Source of the DNA: Microdochium bolleyi
Lineage: Eukaryota; Ascomycota; Sordariomycetes; Xylariales; Microdochiaceae
DNA length: 64,000 bases
Assembly (NCBI GenBank): GCA_001566295.1
Contig: KQ964250.1
Location: forward strand, 744,001-808,000
Reading direction: 5' to 3'
In this document: one piece after another, positions 52,361 through 61,249 of the stretch
Layout of the letters: each line of letters opens with the position of its first letter
How positions within the stretch are numbered: position 1 is the first letter of the stretch
Notes under the pieces: model-generated
Database searches by the model: none
What the model was told of the DNA's origin: nothing
The model's input: only the letters and a program-made list of their open reading frames with translations
Position numbers and translations under genes: made by a program

Positions 52361-54211
52361 ATGTGCCGCATCACGCGCCTTCGGTGTCAGGTCTGCCAGC
52401 CGCGCTGGTCCGAGTCGGACGCAGCAAAGTCGACACCGTCGAGCACTTATCGCTTCCGCCCATGTGCGCGGGTCAAGCGCCTGGCGACATCATCGGCGAC
52501 ACCTACCGCACCAGCTACGACAGACGCTCTGCCACATGGCACACGGCTGCACTGCCCAACCATCGTCTGGCCTCTGCCGCCGCTGCGCAAGGACAGCAAG
52601 TCGTCGTCGTCATCGTCTTCCGCAGTTGTCGAGGAGTCCATCTGCGACACGTGCCTGCACGCCGGGGTGACGCACTATCACTGGACGGTGCGGGAGAAGC
52701 AGCTCGAGGCACTGCGGGTCAAGACGTACGGCCAGCGCGGTGCCGGCCGGACCTCATCTTCGACAACGGAGATCTCGACATCGTCTTCTTCGGTAGCCCC
52801 GATCCTGCCCTGGACGAGCGATACCTTCGTCCTCCCGCCAGCATCGGAGGTCAAGGGCAGTTTCCCACCCCAGTGGGACACGCTCGTGTCTAACGAGATG
52901 CGCAGCAGGGTGTTCAAGGAGTACCTCGAGCAGCCACACAAGGACAGCGACGCCAGCAACACGTTCATGGTGGACGCGCTCCCCGAGCCGGACTGGGCTC
53001 CGCGCCTGTCCGAAGGTCCGCATCGCCACCTGACGCTCTGGATCCCGTGCTGCAAGCTGTGCAGGCAGCCGACGATGCGGACCGACGACGCGGGACGCAG
53101 CCACGGCTTCGACGGGCTCGAGTTCGAGCCGAACTCGATCCTGTGGAAGTGGCTGGGCCGCCTGTCCGAGCGGCCGGGCGTGACGACGACAATCACGACC
53201 GGGTTCCTGCACAAGCCATGCGAGGCGTGCGTCACGCGTGAGGTCGCGCTACGAGGCCAGGTCGGCCGATTTCTCCGCGAGACTGACATCGTCCAGGGTT
53301 GGGCGGTCTGGCACTGGCTGGTCGCGCGGGGCGGCGGGCACGTCGACTTCTGGCACCACGAGCTGGCCAACGTGGCGCTGCCGGCGGGCAGGTGCTGGGA
53401 GTACAAGTTCTACATGACCCTCATGGCGGAGGGCTGGTGGACCCGGACTGGTGTCGCGTGGGAGGACGTTGGCGAGCTGGATCCCCCGACGACGCAGAAA
53501 GCTCTGCCCATGACCACCCACGGCAAGACTGTTCTCGTCAGTCTGGATCAGTGGCAGTCATTGGCGGCCATGCTCGCTCCTGCAGACAGGCACCCGCCGC
53601 CACCACCACTTGGCGAGCTCTCTGTCGTCGAGGAGGATGAGGCCATGGCCGATGCGCCGGAGGAGATCCAGGATAGAGAGCCGGAGCAGAGTCGCGTCAT
53701 CCGCCGGAGTGTGACTACAGCTATTGACGAGCTCGGCATCAGACAAGCAGACCCGAGGGAGCTTCCACAAGGCTACAAGGCGAAGCTGCAACACTGTGGA
53801 AAGATTGCGAGGAGATTCGTCACCTTCAGGGGCATCTGCGTTGATCCTGCCACGGGCAAGGTCGTGAAGATGCAGGCGGATCAGGAGAATGAGGCAGCTC
53901 AGGACACGGGAAGCAGGCGTGGTCCAGGAGGCCCAGCTGCTGGAGAGCCTCTTCCGAAACGCCGGCGGGAGGACAACAACAGCCATCAGCACGACTACAA
54001 CGGCGAGGTGGGCCTGCTACCTCCTACGACTACGAGCATGGTCGATGGGTACCCAAGTCCCGAGGGCACGCATGCAGCCGGTCCGGCGCAGGACGAAGAA
54101 GCTGACGAGGGCATGCTCGTGAAGTGTCGGTGCGGATATTCTCACATCCACATCGGGGCTCGCAAGGCTAAGGCAACATGGAGTGTGCAGCTCGGTCTAA
54201 GAGAGGACTGA
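52361..54211 (+). CDS. Cys-pair-rich fungal protein of unknown function (616 residues)
   Basis: No named family recognised. Single exon from ATG 52361. Cysteine pairs of the zinc-ligand kind recur: CQVC near the N-terminus, CDTC (followed by HAGVTHYHW), CCKLC, CEAC and a C-terminal CRCGYSHIHIG. Between them lies a normal-complexity, Trp-rich region (WKWLGRLSERPGV, QGWAVWHWLVARGGGHVDFW, EYKFYMTLMAEGWWTRTGVA, roughly 255-375). The C-terminal third is disordered and carries PKRRRE, a possible nuclear localisation signal. The pattern suggests a zinc-binding fold, perhaps nuclear. This is inference; the cysteine spacing matches no zinc-finger class I know. Confidence 0.75.
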   Translation: MCRITRLRCQVCQPRWSESDAAKSTPSSTYRFRPCARVKRLATSSATPTAPATTDALPHGTRLHCPTIVWPLPPLRKDSKSSSSSSSAVVEESICDTCLHAGVTHYHWTVREKQLEALRVKTYGQRGAGRTSSSTTEISTSSSSVAPILPWTSDTFVLPPASEVKGSFPPQWDTLVSNEMRSRVFKEYLEQPHKDSDASNTFMVDALPEPDWAPRLSEGPHRHLTLWIPCCKLCRQPTMRTDDAGRSHGFDGLEFEPNSILWKWLGRLSERPGVTTTITTGFLHKPCEACVTREVALRGQVGRFLRETDIVQGWAVWHWLVARGGGHVDFWHHELANVALPAGRCWEYKFYMTLMAEGWWTRTGVAWEDVGELDPPTTQKALPMTTHGKTVLVSLDQWQSLAAMLAPADRHPPPPPLGELSVVEEDEAMADAPEEIQDREPEQSRVIRRSVTTAIDELGIRQADPRELPQGYKAKLQHCGKIARRFVTFRGICVDPATGKVVKMQADQENEAAQDTGSRRGPGGPAAGEPLPKRRREDNNSHQHDYNGEVGLLPPTTTSMVDGYPSPEGTHAAGPAQDEEADEGMLVKCRCGYSHIHIGARKAKATWSVQLGLRED

Positions 54212-54905
54212 GCTGGTGAGAGCGAACTGGGATTGTAAAGTAGGCCGTCGGTCACTCTTCAATGTTACCAAGCTGTTTGGCGATGTCCTTCCACGTGGAA
54301 TTGCAGCAGCAGGTGATGTCGGTGGTGTAAACGGACCAGAATCCATGGCAAGGCTTGGGAAGGGGCAAACAATGCCAATCGTCGACCGGAAAGGTTGGAT
54401 TATGACTCCGCATTGTAGGATAATGATTTTGAAGAAGATAAAACCTGGATGATGGAGAAAATATCCTCGTATGCTTGCCTGTGATGTTCAATGTTGGGAC
54501 ATCTAGTGTACTTACAGTCCTGGGGTACAGTGTGTACTGTGCCGTGACGGAAGCGTCATGCGGCCCACTGCGGACAACAATGGCGGGGGCCGGGGTCGGC
54601 GTCAGCTGCGCTCAGCCCGTGCCTGCCAGGCCAGGGTCCACGTAGCTCGAGCTGCAGTGGCTGGAGGGAAGCTCCGAGCCCTCCACGATCCATACAACAA
54701 CCGCCTGGCAGGCAACGACATTCGCCAGCTTCACCTTGCCCGTCGTCCGCACCTCCCTCGGCTCTCTCTCCCCCTCTGTGTCTCTGGAGACCTCCAAATC
54801 AACCACGACCGCAGCTCCTAGAGAGCTCCAGACCACCACCTCGACGCTCGTCCCCCGTAACCACATCGGGCCCTTGGCCATAATCAACTATACTTACTGC
54901 CCATC
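54212..54905. other. Intergenic region, 690 bases
   Basis: 3' UTR of the 52361 gene and the promoter/leader of the ERD2-type gene; the last 150 bases are C-rich leader. No gene supported. Confidence 0.5.
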
Positions 54906-56128
54906 ATGGCTGTGCCGGGCTGGAACGTGAGTAGCGATGACATCCCAGGACCGTAATTCACGATCCCGACCCTGCTTAACACGTTATCCCTGTCCAGATC
55001 TTCCGCATTCTGGGAGATTGCTCCCACCTCCTCTCCAAGATCATTCTCATGGTCCAGATCCACCGCAACCGAAGCGCCGAGGGTGTCTCCATGATCACCC
55101 AGATTCTCTACGCCGTCGTCTTTTGCTCCCGCTACACAGATATCTTCCGCGAGACACATGCCTGGAACATCATCTTCAAGATCTTCTACATTGCCTCCTC
55201 ATTCTACATCGTCGCCATCATGTATTGGAGATTCCCCCGGACGAGAGAGCGCGAGGTAGCCTGGAAGCTCGGCGGGGCCGCGTTGGCAGTGTCGGTTCTG
55301 CTCTCGCCCTTTACAATGCTCATTTTCGAGGACCACTGGTCCTTGCGCATAGTAAGTCCAACCCTAGGACAGATCGTGGTTTCGCCAAAACATGCTAATG
55401 TCGCCTGCCAACAGTGGCTGTGGGATTTCTCTCAAATTCTCGAGTCGATTTGCGTCCTGCCTCAACTCCTTCTTCTGCGACAGACCAGCGTGCCGACCGT
55501 CATCGACTCCTTCTACCTACTTGCTCTCGCCTCATACCGTGCCCTCTACCTGCTCAACTGGATCTGGCGTGGCCTCGATACCAATGACCGACACCCCAAC
55601 GCAGTCTCAATCATCTTCGGCGTCATCCAGACTGCGCTGTACATCGACTTCTTCTGGGTCTACTACTCGCGCCAGCGCGTCAAGCTTCGCAACGGTGGCA
55701 TTGTCGACGCCGATGATATGAACCGCGGCTGGCTGCTCAACCGTATCTTCGGCAACAGGCGCTTCCAGGCCAATGACAATGACGGTGATGAGGAGAGCGC
55801 TCCCGCACTGGGCGGCCGTGGTCAAGACGCAGGCGCGGGCAATGCCAGGCGGTCCAAGTGGGGCAGCCGGGGCATTTCCATCAGCGCCGACGACACCACG
55901 TACGAGCAAGAGAGCGGCATCGGGCCCAGGGCTGGAGGGAGCAGCTTCACAGATGCGCCAGTCGATCCGGATGCCAAGATCTCGGATCCTGATGATCTCG
56001 CGCGCGCTCTTGACGACGAAGAGAGCGACAGCGAGAGCGACGAGGACAGTTCCGAGGATGAGCGCCCCTCGGGCAGCAACGGGCAGAGAAGTGGTGTCAC
56101 CAATGGCAGCGAGTGGCGCGCCAGCTAA
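54906..56128 (+). CDS. erd2: ER lumen protein retaining receptor (ERD2/KDEL-receptor family) with a long acidic tail
   Basis: A seven-helix Golgi/ER membrane receptor that returns (K/H)DEL-bearing proteins to the ER. Exons are 54906-54926, 54998-55351 and 55415-56128; both introns (71 and 63 bases; GTGAGT and GTAAGT donors) are phase 0. Product 362 residues. Ligand-pocket segments are conserved: NIFRILGDCSH, SRYTDIF, ILESICVLPQLLLL, SYRALYLLNWIWR and GVIQTALYIDFFWVYY. Skipping the second intron leaves a deceptive continuous frame. The usual family length is about 210; here ~140 extra residues follow the last helix: a basic stretch, a Gly/Asp-rich linker and a Ser/Glu/Asp run (ESDSESDEDSSEDE), presumably cytosolic. 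The loop after helix 3 also departs from canonical ERD2, so this may be an ERD2-like paralogue rather than the main receptor. Confidence 0.92.
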
Positions 56129-56612
56129 GACCATTTACGGTCAAGGTCGTGCCAGAGTGATGGCCACAGGATTGGGGCTTGGAGGTTCGCTCGGTTGTCG
56201 TCAACAAATTCAGTGAACTGTATGCAACTTGTACCATTTGTATCGAAGACAGGGAGAGCGCGAGACTTGGTGCAAAAGCAGGATGTGTCAAGGATCTCAA
56301 ATCTGGTTTCGAACCCGATCTTGCCGACTGGTTGTACGAATCGTTGTGTCAGGATAATTGAGTCCAGTCCGAATGCCAAGCGTGTTGATATTGGACGAAG
56401 ATATGACGAAAGATCCACGTATATATTTCCTAGCTATCGTCATATACTCGCATATTCACTCATTCATGGCATATGTGTACCCAACATGAAACTTGTAGAA
56501 ATCCGCCACGTCGTCGTAGCCACCCAACAACACTGCCACGGCACTCGTTCGCTTCGGTCCACCGGCACCGTGCTCTCGATGTCGTGTTACGAATCCCGGA
56601 AAGGTTGAAAAA
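56129..56612. other. Convergent intergenic region
   Basis: 484 bases with the 3' UTRs of the ERD2-type and GH76 genes; nothing else seen. Confidence 0.5.
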
Positions 56613-58754
56613 TCAGTGCTCCTGCTGCGCGAGGATGCTCCAGTATGCCCTCAGAACCGCGACGCCACCACCCTGTGTCTCCACGGTGCGACCCACGCCG
56701 CGGGAATTGGCGTCCCTCGCGTCGTCATTACTCTTGGTGCCGCCTTCGCTGCTGCTGCCGCCCGCGGCGCGACGGCGTTTGAGCTCGACTCTGCCGTCCT
56801 CGCCTGGGACCTCGGGCTTGCTGATGGTGTCGTGCTTCTCCTTGTGATCGAGGTGTTTCGGGGGTTGATGGTCGCGATAATGCGTTGCTAACTCCTCTAG
56901 TGTCCGCCAGGTGCTGTCCCAGGGGACCCCGTTGTTGCGGTAGTCCACGGCCGACTCGCTGCCGTGCCTGGGGATGCCGTCGCTGGCCTTGGTCGGCCAG
57001 GGACCGGTATGATGATACTGCTGCTGCTGCTGCTGCAGATTCGCCGCACTTTCGTCGCCGTGCATAGCGGCGTTTGATACGGACGACGACGACGACGGCG
57101 CGAGCAGGCCCGCGGTCCACCACATCCCGAATCTGCCCCTGCGGTCTCTCGCGCCCAGCGCGGCCCGCACGTTATTCTCGAGCCACGACTTGTATGAGAG
57201 GCACGCGGCGGCGTGCATGGTCTGGGTCTTGACAAAGTCCTCTTCTTGCTCTTTCTCCTGCTGCGCTCCCGCGTTCTCATCTGCGCCGGGTGCGGGCGAG
57301 GAGGAGTACGAGAGCGGCTCACAAAAGGCGGCGAGGTGGTGGAAGAAGATGCCCTTGAATGTGAGCGCGTCCTGGTTGCACGTCGCGCTGGCGTCGCACA
57401 GCTCCTCCATGACCCCGAGGCGACCGAGGCCGTGCCAGGCAGGGAGCGCGCCCGTGGTCCGGAAGGCTCTGATCTCGTCCTCATCACCGTCGTCGCCGCC
57501 GTCGCGGATCGCAGCACCGGCGCCGGTAGAGCTGCGCACAGGTCGGTCCCTGCCCAGGTCCCAGCCCGTAGCCTTTACCACGTTTCTGATGAGCCGGTGG
57601 CCGTCCTCGAGGTACGCCCGCGACCCTGTGGCCTCCCACAGGCCTCTGGCCCCGGTGAGCACGACCCCTTGGTTGTACGTGAAGATCTGCGGGTTGCGCT
57701 CGTCGCAGGCCGTGTTGTTGTTCCCCGGGTCCGCGTAGCCGCTGATGTGAAACCCGTCGATGATGAGCCCCTGCTTGTCGGTGAAGCCGGACGCCGCGAG
57801 CCAGCGGTAGCCCTCCACGGCGGCTTTCAGGTGCTCCGGGTCCCTGGGAGGCCAGATTGGAGGCCCATCGTCGCCATCGTCGTCGTCATCATCATCCCGT
57901 CCGGTCGGGCGATGGCTGCCTGCTCCGCCGTTGAGGAAGGGCGACCCGTTATTGTCCCCGGGGAAGTAGAGGTACATGGACGCCGAGGCTGCGATGTACA
58001 GCTCGTTGGTGATGGCGTTTTTGTACGGCAGCAGGCGCGGGTTCCAGGTCATCCCGCCGCCGCAGTATCTGTCGTCCCAGCCGTGGGTCGAGAGCTCCCA
58101 GAAGACGCGGGCCCGGTGGGCGAAGGAAGGGACCCAAACGTTGCCGAAGAAGGTCTGGTTCGCGAGGATGTCCTCAAGGCCACTACCGCCCTTACTGGCC
58201 ATGATCCCTCCACCCCGAGAGGCCAGAGGAGACGAGGAAGAGGTTGAGTAGTGCAGCCTGCTGTGTGTGTCGACGAACCGCACGGCCTCGAGCCAGCCGA
58301 GGACCACCCACAGGATGTCGTCGTACGCCTGGGCACGGATGCTCACGGCGTTCTCGCCAAAGTAGTAGCTGGTGACTTGGGCAAAGTAGTTGTCGACGAG
58401 GTTCGCCTTGCGCTTCCAGTCCTCGCCCGAATCCGGGTCCCGGGCGAGGGCCTCGGACAAGGTGCGCAGCGCCGCTGAGATGTGCGTGCCCATAACGGCG
58501 CCGGTCCAGTCGATGGACCCGGGCCACGTGCCGACCCACGGGGCGTAGTAATCGCGCTGCATGATGTCCACGGCATCGAGCATCCGCGCCAGCACGGCGT
58601 CCAGGTGTGGCTTGGCTGCTTGTTCCGGCTGGGTCTTGTCGACCCTGTCGAAGATGGGCAGGAAAGAGCCGTATGCCGTGTGTGTAGCCAATGGCAAGAG
58701 TGCCATGCAGCAGGCGCCCGCCAGGAGACGGCGGAGGCTTTGGCTTCCAACCAT
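56613..58754 (-). CDS. Secreted glycoside hydrolase family 76 (alpha-1,6-mannanase-like)
   Basis: An endo-alpha-1,6-mannanase-type enzyme of the GH76/DFG5 group, acting on cell-wall mannan or on GPI-protein glycans. Single exon, 713 residues. An N-terminal signal peptide is visible (RRLLAGACCMALLPLATHTA). The adjacent catalytic aspartates lie in QAYDDILWVVLGWLEAV (Asp145-Asp146). Other family segments are WVGTWPGSIDWTGAVMGTH, ITNELYIAASASMYLYF, KQGLIIDGFHISGYADPGNN, IFTYNQGVVLTGARGLWEAT and TFKGIFFHHLAAFCEPL. An Asp run (RDDDDDDDGDD) and a Gln run (coded by CTG at 57018-57036) mark lineage-specific insertions. The C-terminal ~100 residues are disordered and basic. There is no hydrophobic C-terminal GPI signal, so it should be soluble rather than anchored like Dfg5/Dcw1. 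Confidence 0.92.
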   Translation of the reverse strand: MVGSQSLRRLLAGACCMALLPLATHTAYGSFLPIFDRVDKTQPEQAAKPHLDAVLARMLDAVDIMQRDYYAPWVGTWPGSIDWTGAVMGTHISAALRTLSEALARDPDSGEDWKRKANLVDNYFAQVTSYYFGENAVSIRAQAYDDILWVVLGWLEAVRFVDTHSRLHYSTSSSSPLASRGGGIMASKGGSGLEDILANQTFFGNVWVPSFAHRARVFWELSTHGWDDRYCGGGMTWNPRLLPYKNAITNELYIAASASMYLYFPGDNNGSPFLNGGAGSHRPTGRDDDDDDDGDDGPPIWPPRDPEHLKAAVEGYRWLAASGFTDKQGLIIDGFHISGYADPGNNNTACDERNPQIFTYNQGVVLTGARGLWEATGSRAYLEDGHRLIRNVVKATGWDLGRDRPVRSSTGAGAAIRDGGDDGDEDEIRAFRTTGALPAWHGLGRLGVMEELCDASATCNQDALTFKGIFFHHLAAFCEPLSYSSSPAPGADENAGAQQEKEQEEDFVKTQTMHAAACLSYKSWLENNVRAALGARDRRGRFGMWWTAGLLAPSSSSSVSNAAMHGDESAANLQQQQQQYHHTGPWPTKASDGIPRHGSESAVDYRNNGVPWDSTWRTLEELATHYRDHQPPKHLDHKEKHDTISKPEVPGEDGRVELKRRRAAGGSSSEGGTKSNDDARDANSRGVGRTVETQGGGVAVLRAYWSILAQQEH
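57018..57036. repeat. (CTG)n tract coding poly-Gln on the minus strand
   Basis: Six CTG units, read as CAG glutamine codons in the GH76 gene's C-terminal part. Confidence 0.85.
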
Positions 58755-59438
58755 CGTCGCTGATGCGTATTGAGCGGACCTGGGAAGACAAATGGTTTGT
58801 AGTAGGTTTCGACCAAGAAAGAATGGGAAATAAGGCTAGAAAAGATGTCGGATGGTGCTATGGCATGATGCATGTGCCGAGCTGGAGCTGCTCAGGAGTT
58901 GTGTGCGGCTGAGTGCGCGGCAGGCTGAGACTCCGATGCAAAGTTGTACGACCATGCACCCACGGAAAGGGCTCACCACATGAGGATCCTGGCCGGGTGA
59001 ATGCGCATGATGGTCAGCTGGGAGCAGGCAGGCTTGAAAGATGGAGGAGGAAGCGGGGATTGCGGAGGCCCGTCAGCACGTGGTGTGGGGAGAGCAAAGG
59101 GCCAAGGCGCCGTTGTGGGGAAGCTGGTGAGGGGGGCAGGCCTGGACTTACACTGGACTATCCCAAGAAACTCAACAAAGCAGAATGTGGAATGGGCTAA
59201 GACGAACCAAGCTTTCGCCCGTCGGGTTTCTTCAATGCCCATAGAGTAAAGCAGAGCAGCTCTCATGATCACATCCCTGCCTCAGCGGCCGGTCCTCGCC
59301 GGGTTGTCCAAAGGGCAGACAACTCTATTAGTCTGGCAGTGAGAAAAGGGAGCTTCACAGCTCTATCTTCATCAATTCGCTGTGCTTTTGTCGCTAGCTG
59401 CCGACGTGGCAGGAAGCCGACGGCACCTTCATACGTCT
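58755..59438. other. Intergenic region, 680 bases
   Basis: Promoter of the GH76 gene and 3' UTR of the DUF202 gene, both on minus. No other feature seen. Confidence 0.5.
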
Positions 59439-60539
59439 TCATATCTCGCTGACGATGGAGATGACGAACAACCCCACGAGGAGCTACAGGCACCCAAATG
59501 CTTCAGCGTTAGCAAAAAATGGCCATCTTAGAACAGGACTGAACCACGACCGAACGTAGCACTAGCAAGGAGACGAGGGACACCACTCACAACGAAACCG
59601 ATACCCAGCACAAAGGTGACCTCGAACCCGCCAGACAGCGCCCTGCCACGCACGAGCGCCTGCTGGAAGCGCAGGTACCGGCACGTGCCCCAGATGATGA
59701 TCCACAGCGCCATGGCGAAGCACGCCGTCGCCAGCGGCCGTCCTACATGGACACCTGCCGCTCTCGTCTTGCCATCTTCTGCCGACGATGCAGCAGAGGA
59801 CTCGTCCAGGAGGTACAGCTGCGCGACCAGCACGCCGATCGTCGCCGTGAGGGTCGATGTGCGGAAGTAGCCGAGGTATGTCCTCTCGAGGGCTACGTGA
59901 TGGAAGTATGTCAGATTTCTGCGAGCCGAGTTCGGGGGATGCTTGAAAAACCGCTGGGCTTCCAGACTTTCTCAGGGATACGCGGTGCTGTCTCTTACCT
60001 AGGTGGTCTCTACACGTAGAGTGCTCGACACTCATGCTCACATGCTCGCGCCAGAAGCGCTGCACCCGGTTTCTGATTCCTCTGCCACCGGCGCCGTTCC
60101 TCGGCCTAGCTTCGTCGCTGGGGGTATGCGCAGAGGAACGCCGCGAGGCAAATGATTGAGCAGCTTGTTGCTCTTCTGCGCGGCCATTGTTCGGGTCACC
60201 CTCGTCCGCGTGTCCCTCCCTGCTTGACGGGGTCGAGATCGGCGTCGAGGGGAGAGACTGCAGCTCGATGCCTTCGCTGTCGCCGTGCTCGTCTTTGGTC
60301 TTGACACTAGTAGTTAGACGGCAATGGCCATGCCTTCTACTGCTGTCGCTGCTGCTCCTGCTGCTGCTGGCACCGACAGTTGATGCCCGTCGGCCGGCTT
60401 GGCGCTGTACCATGAGTGTCTGCGAGACAGTGGAGGCGGACCGCGAGCGCGTAAGCCCATGTCCTCCTGGTTGTGTTGCGGCTGGTGGTGGTGCTGTTGC
60501 TGCCACTGCTGTCGAGGTCGAAGGTGCTGAAGCCGCCAT
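59439..60539 (-). CDS. DUF202 domain integral membrane protein
   Basis: A 295-residue membrane protein of the DUF202 family (the module also found at the C-terminus of vacuolar VTC proteins and in bacterial YidH). Three exons on minus: 59999-60539, 59591-59892 and 59439-59483, with 106- and 107-base introns (GTAAGA to CACGTAG; GTGAGT to GCCTGTAG with GCTAAC). The first ~170 residues are a disordered Ser/Ala-rich cytosolic region. The domain starts with CRDHLALERTYLGYFRTSTL, the family's charged N-terminal signature, followed by three helices (ATIGVLVAQLYLL; TACFAMALWIIIWGTCRYL; FEVTFVLGIGFVV continuing into LLVGLFVISIVSEI). The last exon supplies only the final 14 residues, completing helix 3. 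The role of stand-alone fungal DUF202 proteins is not established. Confidence 0.88.
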
Positions 60540-61249
60540 GGTTACTGGCCAAACATGGTTTCTCTCCTGCCCCTTAGTTGAAAATTACCTCTTCGCGCTC
60601 AAAGGTCCTGGGTTGGCGGTGCGCAGCCGCGTGTGAGATGCGCGGTGGAGAAAGCCAGCACGAATGATGAGCTTGCCAGAGAAAGACAAATCGGGAGCAG
60701 CGGCACTCAAGGTCCGTGGTCGTACCCGCGCGAGGCCTTTGTGCACCGGAATCAGGACCGATCGCCAAGACATCAGCAAAGTAACGCTCCACACGTGTTG
60801 AACGGACGTCAGAAGTACACGAGTACAAAGTAGGTCAAGGCAAGGGCTTGCGTAAGAGAGTCGTCAGGGCGGCCGGCTCCTGCGGCGTCGATGGAGCCGC
60901 GCCGTTGCGATGCCCGCCTGCCGGAAGCGGTAGTCGGCAAGCGCGGCACTGATCCGGAGCTACTGCCCCGACTTCCGGCGCCGGGACCCGCTTCATTCCG
61001 ATGCTCGCACCGAGGCAAGTACTCGTACCTAGTTGTCACTGACCTTGACCATGCGTTTTATGGATATCCTTGATTTGCTTTGGATTGTACTTCTCGGCCG
61101 CCGCTGGTGATGATGAGCGCTGTCTGATGCCTATATACAAGTTCGCATGAATAAATATTTTTGAGTCGAAGAACGAAATGCTTCGCCCCCAAACGCTGTC
61201 TGTACCAAGTTCCCCATTTCCTATATATACATTATTTTGATGACAGCCT
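60540..61249. other. Intergenic region, 710 bases
   Basis: Promoter of the DUF202 gene and 3' UTR of the phosphoesterase gene. Short frames lack support. Confidence 0.5.

Noticed and set aside
55352..55414. Continuous 359-residue frame through the second ERD2 intron
   Set aside because: The insert between SLRI and WLWDF has no counterpart in ERD2 proteins, starts with GTAAGT and ends CAACAG with a GCTAAT branch; it is an intron.
56290..56340. B-box-like GGTTCGAAACC on the minus strand
   Set aside because: The T-stem has a mismatch and no acceptor or D-arm partner exists upstream.
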